Source: Diplodia intermedia
Taxonomy: Eukaryota > Ascomycota > Dothideomycetes > Botryosphaeriales > Botryosphaeriaceae
NCBI GenBank assembly: GCA_021495925.1
Contig: JAKEKT010000115.1
Location: 36,645 to 100,644 of the forward strand
Reading direction: 5' to 3'
Length of the DNA stretch: 64,000 nucleotides
In this document: in pieces, positions 46,181 through 58,492 of the stretch
Numbering within the stretch: the first letter of the stretch is position 1
Layout: each line of letters begins with the position of its first letter
Translations under genes and position numbers: made by a program
The notes under the pieces: model-generated
Databases searched by the model: none
Told to the model about the DNA's origin: nothing
Seen by the model: only the letters and a program-made list of their open reading frames with translations

Positions 46181-46807
46181 ATTGGCTTGCTTCACTGTGA
46201 CGATGCTACGAGATGACGAGCAGTTTGGTTGGCCCGTTGAAGAATCACCATCTAGTGAGGGGCAGCTCGCGGGGCTGCGGGGTAGCAGCAAAAAGTGGCG
46301 GTTAGATTAGTAGCGATCCTGGTGACCAATAACAACACGATCTCTGCTGTCATTTACTGTCTTCTGCGCGCTAATCCGGCGCTCATGGCATTTTTTTCGC
46401 ATGTGTTTGCATGCATGGTCGCGACCAAGCCCCCTCTGAGGGCTGCGGCGTGCTGTGCTGACCTCTCCTGACAGTGGCCTGGACACCACAACCCCTCTTG
46501 ACGGCCGCAAGTCATGTCCCGCTCCACCTGCCGCTCGCATCGGCAGACGGACATGACTGTTGCCCAATTGCCGCGTGGCCGATCCTCTGGGCCACGACCT
46601 AGCGGATGAATCATGCGATTCCGTCATCGGGCGGTGGGGCAAAGGGAAGGCGCGAACATTCAATTCCCGCGCTCGGCCCATCCGTGTATCTGACTCTCTC
46701 TCTCTCTCTCACAGAATTAACCGGCAACGGGCACGCTTCAACAGTCGCCGTCCGTGGCCAGCCAATTCGTCTTCTTCCTAGTTTCATCAATTCGACCGAG
46801 AAGCAAA
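46181..46807. other. Tandem intergenic region
   Basis: Cyclophilin 3' UTR followed by the promoter of the PLP enzyme. A TC microsatellite at about 46694-46711 lies about 100 bases before the start codon, a usual 5'-CT tract. Confidence 0.6.
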
Positions 46808-48064
46808 ATGGCGCCTCCCACGACAGCCTACGACCCGGCCACGCTGGCCATCCACGGCGACGACTGGCTCAACAAGGGCACCGACGTGGCGCCCGCCCTG
46901 CACGTATCGACGACGTTCCGCTACAAGCACGACCCGGCCGAGCTGCGCCCCTACACTGAGCAGGACGGCCCGCCGGCGTCGACCGACTTCCCGCCCGTCT
47001 ACAGCCGACTATCAGCACCGAACACGACGCGGCTCGAGGCGCTGCTGTCGGAGCTGATGGGCGGGCGGGCACTGACATACACGTCCGGGCTGTCGGCCTT
47101 CCACGCGCTGATGGTGTACCTGCGGCCGAACGTGGTGGCCATCGGGCACGACCGGCTGGGGGGCTACCACGGCTGCCACGGCGTGCTGGCGCTGCACACC
47201 AAGATGCACGGCCTACGGCTGGTGGACCTACACGGCGACGAGGCGGCGTGGGACGCGGCCGGGCTGGCCAAGGGCGACGTGGTGCACGTCGAGACGCCGC
47301 TGAACCCCACGGGCGAGGCGTACGACATCGCGGCCTTCGCAGCCAGGGCGCACCGGCGCGGCGCGTTCCTGTCGGTCGACTCGACGTTCGCGCCGCCGGG
47401 GCTGCAGGACCCGTTCGCGCTGGGCGCCGACTTCGTCATGCACAGCGGCACCAAGTACATCGGCGGCCACAGCGACATGCTGTGCGGCGTGCTCGCCGTG
47501 CCCGCCGCCCGCGACGACTGGTTCTGGGGCCTGTGGAACGAGCGCGTCTTCCTCGGCAGCGTCATGGGCAGCCTCGAGGGCTGGCTCGGCGTGCGCAGCC
47601 TGCGCACGCTGCAGCTGCGCGTGCGCGCCCAGAGTCGCAACGCCGAGCGCCTCGTGCAGTGGTTGCACCAGAGCCTCCTCTCGGGCGGCGGCGGCGGCGA
47701 CGCCGAGAGCAGCCCGGCCGCGGCGGCCGCCGTCGTGGGCAGGGTCGCGCACGCCAGCCTGCAGGCGAAGGACCTCGAGCAGGGCTGGCTGAGGAGGCAG
47801 ATGCCCAACGGCTTCGGCCCCGTCTTCGCCGTGTGGATGAAGAGCGAGGAGGACGCGAAGCGGCTGCCCAGCAAGCTCAACCTCTTCCACCACGCCACCA
47901 GCTTGGGCGGCGTCGAGAGCTTGGTCGAGTGGCGCCGCATGAGCGACAAGAGCGTCGATCCCACCCTGCTCCGCTTCTCCATCGGCGCCGAGAGCTGGGA
48001 GGATTTGAGAGACGACCTCGCTGCCGGCTTCAAGGCGCTGGCTGAGGAGAAGATGAAGGCTTAG
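46808..48064 (+). CDS. Cys/Met metabolism PLP-dependent enzyme (trans-sulfuration family)
   Basis: Single exon, 418 residues. The fold-type I PLP signature is intact: YTSGLSAFHALMVYL near residue 91, ETPLNPTGE near 162, SVDSTFAPPGLQDPFALGAD with the cofactor-binding Asp at 191, and MHSGTKYIGGHSD with the Schiff-base Lys at 216. An LRFSIGAESWEDLRDDL block near the C-terminus is also typical. Members are cystathionine gamma-synthases, beta- and gamma-lyases. The sequence alone does not settle which reaction is catalysed; the closest style is the fungal cystathionine beta-lyase-like group. A Gly/Ala-rich loop around residue 300 is an insertion. The start ATG has AAA before it. Strong GC3 bias, no introns. 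Confidence 0.93.
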   Translation: MAPPTTAYDPATLAIHGDDWLNKGTDVAPALHVSTTFRYKHDPAELRPYTEQDGPPASTDFPPVYSRLSAPNTTRLEALLSELMGGRALTYTSGLSAFHALMVYLRPNVVAIGHDRLGGYHGCHGVLALHTKMHGLRLVDLHGDEAAWDAAGLAKGDVVHVETPLNPTGEAYDIAAFAARAHRRGAFLSVDSTFAPPGLQDPFALGADFVMHSGTKYIGGHSDMLCGVLAVPAARDDWFWGLWNERVFLGSVMGSLEGWLGVRSLRTLQLRVRAQSRNAERLVQWLHQSLLSGGGGGDAESSPAAAAAVVGRVAHASLQAKDLEQGWLRRQMPNGFGPVFAVWMKSEEDAKRLPSKLNLFHHATSLGGVESLVEWRRMSDKSVDPTLLRFSIGAESWEDLRDDLAAGFKALAEEKMKA

Positions 48065-49535
48065 ATGTTTCGAATGTGTAGTGTCTGCTGCGTGTGTGTG
48101 TGTGTGTCTATCGTGAGACTAAGATGTCGCGGCTGTCATCGATCTTGGGCCATTGGAGCGGAACGTATCATAGACGAGAAAAGGTGAACAGTAGGAGCGG
48201 ATAGATCCCGGCGTACAGAGAGGATGATAGATAGGATGCACATAGATCTCGGCGACGGTGGCCTCGAGCCTCAGCTACCTCAAGCTCCGCAGGCCAATCC
48301 CGGGCCGTCCTTGGCGATGGCGCGCGTTCGCCAGAGACGCAACATGTCATGGCCTTTTCGTTGGCGATCATTGACTCGTTGGACGTGGTCGCTCTCGACG
48401 TTTGATACCCAGACGTCTAATCGTTTGCGTGGCTTGCTGCGTCTGTGTATTGTCTCTTGTTTCTGATCAAAGTGCGTGAGTCATCCTGGGCTAGGACTGA
48501 AATTGTCTCTTCTTGTAGCATTGGTTCCTGGACTGGTGAGGTCCATAGCAGCCTCGAAAGCCGGCCGTGCCCTTCCATGGGATTTTCTTGGGTATTTATT
48601 GGCCTGCTTCGTTGTGAGATACATTCGATGGAGGATTTCATCGCGTATCTTGCCTAATGTTTTTTATCTACGACCCCATCCTTTTAATTGGCTCTTGTTC
48701 AGATGCAGGAATCGAAGTAGAAGGAATAGGCGCTAAATGGCCTATACTTAGTCAGTCGACCGTCCCGGAGGCTTCTATTCAGTGAAGTATTATAGGTCTC
48801 ACCTTAGGCAAGAGAAGTGTACAGAGGGTTGCATTGAGTGAAAACCGCCCACAGCCAGCGCTGAGCCTCTTATGCCCCGTCGTATCAAAAGAGAAGAGCA
48901 CTTGTCTGCATCTGAACGTCACGAAGCGTTTTCCGAAGTGACGCCTGCAATGCTACTTCCACTCACGACGTGAAGTGATTTTTTCACAAAACTTGGCGCA
49001 AAGTAGTCTTTTGCTACATAGGAAGAAGAACAACAGTGCTGAAATACTGTGCAGCTGGTCTTGAGTAATTGCACTCAAAGCTCTCGATAGTAATTAAGTC
49101 AATTTCCGATCTTTATTCCTGCAAGTTGCCGTTGTCTTAGGTTGGTTCGTTATCGTCCTCATGCCTGCCGTCTTTCTTTGCAATCACCGATATACGAGAT
49201 CATCGCGTGCATAATGTGAACGCACTAGCTTTTCCTGATTACTACGATAAGAGTGTGTATCTCCTTCCTGGAGATGCCGTTCAACCCATAAATTCCAACA
49301 ATTATTCTCGAATTCCCGCTCGACCTTTGCAATCCATTTACTCCATCGCCGCTAGACACGACGGCGCAACCATCCCATACTACCAATCCACTATACCTTT
49401 GTTCATCTTCTCTAGTTCAGTCGCACCCTCTAATAAATCGAGAGATACATGACGCTCTATCCGCAGCCAACCAACTCTGCTTCCAGCCTCCAATCCAACC
49501 CCTCCCCTCCCAACATACCCACCCACCCACCCCCC
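48065..49535. other. Convergent intergenic region
   Basis: 3' flanks of the PLP enzyme and the Nudix gene. A GT run at about 48090-48107 sits in the 3' UTR. A/T-rich from 48.6 to 49.5 kb. No supported gene. Confidence 0.6.
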
Positions 49536-50741
49536 CTACAGCCTCCCCACCGCCCTCCTCTCCTCGGCCAAAACCTCATCCCTCAACCCCACCTCCACCC
49601 TCCTCGGCCCCTCCTTCCTGAAATCCACGAGCACGACGTAGTCCCTCACGCCCTCGCGGCGCCCGCTCCCCTCCAGCTCCGGCCCGGGCTTGTCCAGCGC
49701 CAAGACGAGCCGGCCGTCGCTCCTGCGCCGGCCCCCGCCGCCGACGATGACGGACGGCGAGATGCACTTTTCGCCCCACCGGCCGTCTCGGATGAAGGAT
49801 AGGAGGGCGGCGCGTTGGCGTTGTAGGAGGGAGTGCGGTTGTTGTGGATGATGTTGTTGAGAGGACGATGGGGAAGAAGAAGGGGAAGGAGAAGAAGAAA
49901 GGGAAGGTGGTGGTGGTGGTGGTGGTGGTGACGGCGGCTTGATGTGCTGGGCGACGAGGTGGAGGAGGAAGAACTGGGGCGGGAAGAGGATGATGTCGCC
50001 GGCGCGGGCGGCGTCGAGCCAGGCGTGGGCGGGCAGGAAGCGGGCGGCCGTGTGCTCGACGCCGCCGTCGGGCGTGGGGAGGGGGATGACGGCGGCGTCG
50101 TGGTCGTGGTCGCGGTCGAGGGGGAGCGAAGCGTCGTTGCCTTCCTTCGTCGTCGTCGTCGTCGTGGCGCTAGTGACGCCTTCCCGGGGGGCGGCCAACG
50201 GCATGAGGTACAGGTACATCTGGGTGGTGAAGCGCTTGGGGACGTTGGTGGGCGTGACCCAGCGCGTGAAGGGGACGAGGTTGTCGACGTCGGCCGCGAC
50301 CCCCCACCCGGCCAGCACGTCGCCGAACCTCCTCGTCCCCGCGTGCACCTCCTTCCTCGCCCTCTCCCGCTCCCCCTCGTCCACTCGTGCCAGCCGGTCC
50401 CCCTCCCCCTCTCTCCTCGCCAACAAGATGCCGCTCTCCTCGAAACACTCCCTCACCGCCGCCCACCGGTACGCCGGTCCGTCGGCGTGCCTCGCGTCTG
50501 CATCTGCGGGGACCTCGCCGTCGTGAAAGGCCTCGCAGTTGCCGCCCGGGAAGACGTGGGCGGAGGGGAAGGAGGAGGATGTTTGCACGCGGTGCAGGAG
50601 GAGGACTTCGTTGGTGGGGGAGAGGAGTAGGATGGAGGACGAGGGACGGGGCGGGGAGGGGGGCGACTTTTTCTTCTTTTGCGACAGAGGGGGAGGGGAT
50701 GATGAAGAGGTGGAGGAAGAAGTGCTTCTGGATTGGGGCAT
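49536..50741 (-). CDS. Nudix hydrolase, NUDT19-like
   Basis: Single exon. I use the ATG at 50739-50741 (401 residues); an in-frame ATG at 50889-50891 would add a basic 50-residue leader. The Nudix box is split in the way seen in NUDT19: VFPGGN with Glu70, an insertion of about 25 residues, then RECFEESGI at 97-105, giving the metal-binding glutamates. Preceding strand ILLLSPTNEVLLLHRVQTSS and following VPFTRWVTPTNVPKRFTTQM also fit that subfamily, whose members hydrolyse CoA derivatives in peroxisomes or mitochondria (family knowledge). The central part carries Thr, His/Asp, Pro and Ser/Gln homopolymer runs that look like expansions. No obvious C-terminal peroxisomal signal (ends VGRL). Confidence 0.87.
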   Translation of the reverse strand: MPQSRSTSSSTSSSSPPPLSQKKKKSPPSPPRPSSSILLLSPTNEVLLLHRVQTSSSFPSAHVFPGGNCEAFHDGEVPADADARHADGPAYRWAAVRECFEESGILLARREGEGDRLARVDEGERERARKEVHAGTRRFGDVLAGWGVAADVDNLVPFTRWVTPTNVPKRFTTQMYLYLMPLAAPREGVTSATTTTTTKEGNDASLPLDRDHDHDAAVIPLPTPDGGVEHTAARFLPAHAWLDAARAGDIILFPPQFFLLHLVAQHIKPPSPPPPPPPPSLSSSPSPSSSPSSSQQHHPQQPHSLLQRQRAALLSFIRDGRWGEKCISPSVIVGGGGRRRSDGRLVLALDKPGPELEGSGRREGVRDYVVLVDFRKEGPRRVEVGLRDEVLAEERRAVGRL

Positions 50742-51411
50742 TGTTGCGGAGTGAGCCGTGGGCGAGGGGTGCCTGTGTGCGTGAAGAGATGATGGTTGCT
50801 GTCGTGGCAGTAGGAAGGTCGAGAGGGCGCGTGGTGTAGCACAGGTTTGTTTGCGGGGGGACTTCAACCCACGGAAGGCGGGAAAGAACATGGTTGTTGA
50901 AGCGGACGGGCAATATGGGGGATCTCCATTGGTAGGTGGTTGCGGGGAGCTGGTGGATTGAGCCGAGGTTGCCCTGGCGTCCAAGGCTCGCTTATCGACG
51001 TCGACGTCATGCACATCTGGTGGCTGCCGCAGCCGTCGGATTGGCTAGGTGCAGGATCATGTTCATTTTTTACCCATTAAATAAGTACTTCAAGCTCTGA
51101 CCACGGCCCGGACCGGCGCGGCGAAAGTGTATCGGCAATAAGTCATGCACATGTGCGCGTACATACATTCTATACCCAACTCCGACAGCCCTCCCAAAAA
51201 GCAAAGAAACAAGACTTCAAACACCATTGTGCCCCCCCAGAGCTCATGTCATGCAGAATGCCCAAACGTCAAGCAAATAACGGGCCTCCGGGACCGATAG
51301 GGGAAGAAGTGGAAAAAGAAAACGGGCTATGTGTGCGGGGTAGCAATGCCTGTTGGGGTATTCGTTCCAAGAAAACGACGTAAGAAAGGAAAGCCGTGGC
51401 AAAATGACGCT
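50742..51411. other. Intergenic, Nudix promoter and IQGAP 3' flank
   Basis: Includes the possible extended Nudix leader (to 50891). Nothing else is supported. Confidence 0.55.
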
Positions 51412-54400
51412 TTATGACCCGCCGTCTCTGTAAAACTTCTTGAACACCAGGTGCAAGAGCAGATTAACATTAAGCTTGAGCGATCCCTGCGCTCCTGCTT
51501 CCTCGCCCCCGAACAGGTGGATGAACTGTTTGTTCTCGAACTGCGCTTGCAGGAGGTCGTCGAGCGGGATTACCGCGCTGGCTCCGGGTATCATCATGCT
51601 TCCAACCGAGCCTTCGACGAGGAAGATGCCGACCTGGTCGCTGGAGATGGTGATGTTGGTCTTCTCCCAGCCACGGTCCTTGTCCGTGTACCCTCGCCAC
51701 TCGACCAACACTCCCTTCTCGCCAAGAGCCCGCGCCGAGTACTTGAACGACCCGAACTTGGGCACTTGGCCTCGTCTCTGCAGCTCCCGCTCGTGGTTGT
51801 ACTGCTTCGTGAAAGGAAGAAGGAAGCGCTTCTTGCCCTTCTTGCTCTGCAGTGTAACCATGGCTTGCTCAATGTAGTTGTTGTACGATTTGAGCTGGCT
51901 GTCCAGCCACTCCGACTTGGAGTCCAGAGCATTGAGTGTCGCCCTGATGTTCTCCATTTCGCGGCTGCGCTGGATGCGCCGGCGATGCTTGGTGCGGATG
52001 TCGATGGCAATCTCGTTGAGCAAATCCTGGTACCTGTTGTGGCGGTCGATGCGACCAGTGTGCTCAAGAGTCATGATGTTCTCAAGCGCAGTGCGCTTAA
52101 GCTCCGTGTAGCTGAGCGACGCAATGTCAATCAGAGGCGACGCCGTGTTCGTGTAGGCCGAGCGCTGCCTGTTGTCATCAGGGATGATTTCTTCTTGGAT
52201 GAGGGCCGCCCAGCGATCCTCATCCTCATCCGTCACCGGCTTGACCATGATGCTCAGAAGATCCGGACCAGTCTGGATACGGATGATGTACAGGACACAG
52301 CGCTTCGTCTCCATGTAGAGGGCCCTAATCGGTGCGTCGGCGTCTGTGAAGAGTTAGCATCTCACACGTATTTTTTGCTTGGTCACTCACCTTCAACTTC
52401 ATGGAACTTGGGATTCAAAGTGAGACTGATCTCAGTGGCGTTCACGCTAGACAACTCATGCTCGTTGCCCTTCGCACTACCTAGCTCGCGGAGCAACTCC
52501 CGCAGAGGAATGTCGTCTTGCGCAATGCAAACCGAGGGGAGGTCCGAGGCGACGAGCTGATGGATGCCGAAGATGTCCGAGAGCTTGATATACAGAGTGG
52601 GCTTCTGAGTGCTGTAGAGGTCATTGAACTCGTCGATATCAAATTGGCTTTCAGCTGGGCGAATTGTGATGACTGAGGGAAGTTAGCATGGATTACAACA
52701 TGGGAAAAATGAGCAGCGACTTACGGGTCGTCCAGATCTCCTCAAGCCGGCTGATCGCTTCCGTGATGTAACTGTTCAACGGCTGAAGATAGATGTTGTC
52801 GCCACCAAAATGTCTGCCAGCTGCAACTTGGCCAACCACCTTTGCCACCTCACCGAGGTTCCTCTTTTGAAGCGGCGAGAGTCCGCGGTCAATGACACCC
52901 CACGTCTCAGGCTGCACCAGAGCCGGCTGTAGGTAGGTTTTCCAGAGCCAGTGCCCAATGATTTGGAGAATGTATTGTGGCTCGTCGTGGGGGAACTTCT
53001 TGCACAGGGCCTCATGTTGCTGCTGAGCAACATAGCGCATACCGTACGGCATCTTGTGAAGAAGCTCTTCCATGCTGGCAAAGAACTGATCAGCAATGTC
53101 ACGAAGGTCCTGCAGATGGCGGATGAAGGTTTCACGGGTTTCCGGGTCTCTGATCGCTTCTTCGCGGGGTACATCCGGCATTCTGCGGCTGCGGCGGCCA
53201 GTTCTGAGCTCTTCGTTGTTGATTGCCGAACGGTAGATCTGGAGCGGATCACTCTCCAGATCGAGTGCTTCATTCTCCATGATGTTCTCCTTGATCAACG
53301 GTCCGAGAAGCTCTCTCAAATACTTCCTGTCTCTGGGAGTACGGACATAGTTGGCCAGGACCTTGCTCCAGAAGAAGTTGCCACGAAGGTAGTCCTGGAC
53401 GGAGCCGCAGATTTCAACCTCCTCCTTGATCGACCGAGCAATCAACTTGAGGAGATAGTACTCCTCTCTCCGCTTCTGCGCGAATCCGAACAGACCCATG
53501 ATGAGGAGCTCAACCCGTTTGCTCTCCTTTTCGGCCAGTCCCTGGTCACGAAGCTTCTTGAACAGGCGAGCGAGATACTGCGGCTGGGTTTGTAGGATGA
53601 AGAAGAATTCCTGGTAATGCTCCAGCTTCCTTCTCGAGTTCTTGTTCAGTGCCCTGAGATCAAAAGGGTCCTTGGAGGCCAGCTCCTTGTTGGTCAGGAG
53701 ATTTCCGACGTGGCCACCGAAATGCCTCTGGTGCTTTACGACCTCGTCAAGAGTAATCTTGTTGCGCACGAGCAGGGCAATCTTGATGTCCAGCTGATCA
53801 ATATATTGCTCAGCCATCTCGTTCTGGCGGATGTGCTGAACAACAGTCTTCCGCAGACGTTCGAACTCTGTAGCCAAGTCAGCATGTAATTCAAGGACCG
53901 TGTGGGACAACAACTGTACTTACCGATCTCCTCGTCAAAGTCAATATCGCTGTCGTTGAGCAAATGGACAAAGTTCTTGACGGTGCTGACGGGCGGATTC
54001 TTTCCACTGGTAAGGCTCTTGTAGGCTTCGCCCTGCTGGCGACCCCGAACGAAGCTCTGGACCTTGATAACCTTTTCCATGTTCTCTCTATAGAACTTTT
54101 GCTTTTCAACAAATCGAGTTCTGATCAGCTTACCGCGCGCCAGAGACTGGAGCTCGCAGATCGCCTCCTCTTCAGGCTCCAGATTCATAAGCAGGGTACC
54201 GATCTTAGCTCGGGCAAGCATCGCCCGGGTAAGGGCCTGAAGCTCGATTACCTGTTCCTCATTCTCCGCAAGGGCACAAAGGGTGTCGTACGTCTCGTTC
54301 CGGGCGGCAAAACCACGTACCGCGGACTGGAACTCGGTGATGCTTTGCGTTTCCGCCTCGAGAGCGTCGAGGTCAGCCTGGTACTTCTGTCGGAGGAGCT

Positions 54401-56987
54401 GACCCCTGATTGCTGACTGCAAATCCAAGATCATCTCCTCTTCCTCTGCCAGCGCGTTCAATGTCTCCGCAACGTCAGCCCTTGCCTTTGCACCGCGAGC
54501 GGCAGATTGAATTTCAACGATCTCGTCCGTGCATGAAGCAAGCCTCTCGCGAAGCTGGTCCATTGAGCTACGGAGCGCGTTGCCGCGAGCAGCAGCTTGC
54601 AACTCTGCCCAGTGAGCCTCTTTACTTGACAAGTCCTCAACCAGCTGTGAGGTCTGGGACCTTGCAGCGGCTCCGCGAATAGCTCCCTGGAGCATTGTGA
54701 AGACAGCCTCCTGCTGGCGGAGGTTGTCCTGCTCGGCGTGTTGAGATTTGCGGATCAACATACCACGGGTGAGAGCTTGGAGGAGTTCGATTTGGTTCCC
54801 AGCTTCCTGCGTAGCCGCCCACTGATCGTCCATCTGCTTGCGCAAAAGTGCGCCGCGAATGGCAGACTGTAAGGCCTGGATGCTGACTTCGGCATCCTGC
54901 ATGCCAGCAAGCTGATCCTCCACCTTGTTGCGTAGAAGTGCGCCCCGAACAGCAGATTGGAAGGCTTGGATTCCGGTCTCGGCGTCCTGCAAGTCGGCAA
55001 GTTGATCCTCGATGAATTTGCGCAGGAGAGCACCCCGAATCGCGGCTTGCAGCTCCGTTACACCAGATGTTGCTTCCTTGGTTGCCTCGTACTGGTCACC
55101 CACGTCTCTTCGCTTCAGGGCTCCCCTGATGGCGGCTTGGAACGACCTAATTCCGGGTTCGTGATGTTGCACGCGTGCCTTGGTATGTTGGACCTCGGCT
55201 CTGGCCTTGCGTGCGCGCACAAGGCTCTGGAGAGTAACGACTTCCTTCTCCTTGTTGTGCCAATATTGCTCGTTGCTTCGCTGCTTCGAACGTACAATGA
55301 AGCCCCTTCCAGCACTCTGCAGATTTACCGCAAATCTCCGCATGTCCATTTTGTACTCAGCAATTTGCCTGGAGAAGTCTCCTCGAATCCTAGATTGGAG
55401 ATCAACAATCCAGTCCTCGTTGTCCCATAGAGCTTGCATGAATTCCCCAAGACGCATGCGTTCCATGGCCCCTCGGATCTGAGCTTGGAGATCAACAACG
55501 ATGTCTTCGTATTCCGCAAGTTCCCTCTGGATACGCTCCTCCTCAGTCTCAACCGGTTCCGGTTCAGGCTCGGGTTCGGGCTCGCCAAAGTTGGCGCTCA
55601 TTCCTGAGAAGTTGGGCATGCTGACACCAGATTTGTCCAGTCCCTTCTGCATCTCTTCCAGTTCATGGTCCTCGAACTGAAGCTGACCCACGAGGTTTCC
55701 GATTCGGAAGTCGACTATGCCTTTGCGGTAAAGAAGCCAGGACAGCGCATGAATGCAATAGATGACCTTGGGAATATTCTTCTTCTCGTACAAGTCCACA
55801 AGTTCGAAGCGGAAGAGTTCGGGCAGCTCAACATCGTGCAAGAGTCGGAAGAAAAGCGCAATATTATCCGAGTGGCGGAACTGTAGTTTCGGGTGCCGAA
55901 AGATCCTGACAGGCTTGTCGTGATTTAAAGCTTGAACGATTTCTGCCAGGGTGACGCCATCCCGCAATGCCTCCTCGAGCTGTACAATGGCGGGAATAGG
56001 CTTGTCAATGATGTCTTCAATCCACTCCTTAGCCTCACCGATATGACACAAGTACTCGTATGCTTGCAGAAACTGTCTCTGCTGATCCATCCATGTCCTG
56101 GTTGCCCAACCAGACTGAACTTTCTTGCCGCGCGTAGACATGCCTCGCTGCAGCCTACGTCGCCCATGCATACCAACGACCTCCTCCTCCGGTGACTTGA
56201 TGGTGAACTCTTCATCGCCACTGGCTCCGAATTTCGAAAGCGTTCTTAGCTGCGCCGTGGACGACCGCTCCAACCCCTTGAGGTCGGGGTGTTCCAGCTG
56301 AGGGGCGAAAGCAACAGATTTCGGACGCTCTCGCGCCGGACGCTCCCGTCCAGGCGCTCGAATCGAGTCTGCCCGGGACAGCGCCATCGAGTACTGTTTA
56401 GTCGGAGACGTTGACCCGTCCATGGCAGAGGAGGGAGATGCAGTACTATGAAGTTGGGGCGCATTGAAAGGATCTAGGCTTTGCGATCTGTTGTGGGAAC
56501 GAGGCGGGGTGGTATCTTGAACAGGAGGAGACAGTGGGGTTGGGAGGTTCGGCGACCGAGGATGCGCACGCGAAGCTGCCGTGTCTATGATTGGAGGAGA
56601 TGAGCTGGTCGGGGCATAGCTCTTGGAGCGAGAGTGGGTGGGAGTAGGAGCCTTCTCTGGCGAGGAAGGAGGGCTGGCGGGAGCGTGCGGTAGCGGTCGT
56701 AGCTTCGACCGCATGGAAAGGTAGGTTCCAGCGGGATTATGCCCAAGCGGCGGATCTTGGCTTGTCACAACAGTTGTATTCTCGCTAAGGCCCCGCCTAT
56801 GGCTCTTGAGCACGCTGCGGAAGTCGGTCAGGCCGTTGGAGCTGGACGAAACGGTGCTCGTTCTGCTCGGCGCATCGCTGGACGACTGGCCTGAGGATCC
56901 ATTTGAGGCGGTTGACGTCTGGCGCAGCGGACTGGGAAAGGAAGCCTGGTGGTGCTGCGAGCGCGGGCGGGTTGGAGAGTTGGACAT
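51412..56987 (-). CDS. IQG1: IQGAP homologue (Rng2/Iqg1), Ras-GAP-related actomyosin ring scaffold
   Basis: Four exons on the minus strand, 56987-53924, 53867-52725, 52672-52391 and 52343-51412, give 1806 residues. Order: a disordered Ser/Pro-rich N-terminus (1 to about 290), a calponin-homology domain (about 295-450, with WIEDIIDKPIPAIVQLEEAL and LFFRLLHDVELPELFRFELV), and 17 IQ-like repeats (about 495-1010; cores such as LQSAIRGALLR, FQSAVRGALLR). A RasGAP-like domain follows (about 1040-1400, KIALLVRNKITLDEVVKHQR, LFKKLRDQGLAEKESKRVEL), then a RasGAP C-terminal domain (about 1550-1780). IQGAPs bind actin, calmodulin-type light chains and Rho GTPases, and in fungi build the cytokinetic ring at septa. 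The family lacks a working Ras arginine finger. Divergent from IMP dehydrogenase. Confidence 0.95.
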
Positions 56988-58058
56988 GGTGATCGTATTA
57001 ATCGTAAGTCGTGAACATCACAGGTGCTCGTCGCACAGCGGTGGCGTCGAAGGCGGCCTTGAGGTGGGAGAATCGACTCGAGGTGACGGCCCGATGTGCG
57101 GTGGGCTGAGGCGCGGAAGGCCGGGATCCGAGATGGGCGCGGCGGGGAGTTGCGAGAGCCAGGCGGGCTTCGGCTGGGGAGTGGCCACCTTCGAGGCGGA
57201 GGGTATCGTGAGGGGGTTGGATATGGGAGCGGCGTGCGCAAAACGAGAAGTAGCGACTTGGAGAGCGAGCGGGTGTTTGGCGGCTCAGTGTTTACTTTGT
57301 GGCCCGTGCGCCGAGATCAAGTGGGCAACATGCAACAGCTGGGCGAGCGACGGCCCCCAGCTAGCGGCTCTCGTGTGACATGCGCATCCCCGCTGCCCTG
57401 GGCCGCTGCGAATCCATTCCCCAGACTGCAGCCGGCATTGAGCACGCTGCATGGCTGCAGGTGTCCCGTCGCTGAAGCATCTGGCATCGCCCGCACAGGA
57501 CGCCGCCTGCTGCTCGCGCCGGGGGATCGACGAGCTTGTCGCGATGAGCGGTGAGCGGGCAGACGTGGTAGATATGACGGCAGCCCGCAAGACGCGTGCG
57601 CGCGTCGCCGCACCCGCTTGCACCTCGCTAGCGCGCCTGGACGCCGCACCTGCTGTGCTGCTAGTCGGCCGTGCTCACCAGACACGAGGCGCCGCGCCGA
57701 CGGCCAGCAGAGAGCCGCAAGGCCACTCGCGGCGGCCGGCAGAGGACCGAGGACCATCTCGCGCGAGATCTAGAGCTTGCGGCGCCCGGTGCGATGGAAG
57801 AGAGAAGCGCCGCGGCCGGGCATCTGTGCGGGCGGGCACACGGCAGCTCTCTTATCGATTAGCGTGCGGGACCGTAGCGCCGAGCCTCCGGCCGCTGGCC
57901 GCCCTCAAATTTCTCGCGCGCGCTCTCCTCCAAAAGTTTTCTTCTTGGGAAAACTCCCCGGCGGCAGCCTGACCACGAATATTGTTTAGCCTGTCGTCCG
58001 TCTCTTCTTCTCTTGATACCCGCATTCTCCCTCCGCAGTCTTTGCAACTTCTTTCACC
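56988..58058. promoter_or_regulatory. Divergent promoter region (IQGAP / IMP dehydrogenase)
   Basis: About 1.07 kb. Very GC-rich between 57.3 and 57.9 kb. CT-rich leader (TCTTCTTCTC type) at about 58001-58050 just before the IMPDH start. No individual site claimed. Confidence 0.5.
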
Positions 58059-58461
58059 ATGCCCGCCATCAACGGAGCTGCGCCTGCCCAGGTGCTCGAC
58101 CACAAGACCGCGCTCGAGGTCCTGAAGAGCGACTATGCCGAGTACGACGGCATCGATGTCCACACTCTCGTTGACTCGAAGAGGAACGGTGGCCTCACCT
58201 ACAACGACTTCCTGGTTCTGCCCGGCTACATCGGTATGCTTCCCTCCCGCCCAACATTGGCTGAATACGTGCCTGACCGTCCGCTTCCCAGGCTTCCCCG
58301 CCTCCGAGGTCGCCCTTGACTCGCCCATCACCAAGCGCATTACCCTGAAGACGCCCTTCCTTTCGTCTCCCATGGACACTGTCACCGAGCACAACATGGC
58401 CATCCACATGGCTCTTCTTGGCGGTCTCGGCGTCATTCACCACAACTGCTCCATGGAAGAC

Positions 58462-58492
<31 letters not shown>

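Noticed and set aside
50889..51014. N-terminal extension of the Nudix hydrolase to 51014
   Set aside because: The outermost codon is GTG and the added sequence is unlike the family. The ATG at 50891 remains a possible alternative, but 50741 fits homologous N-termini better.
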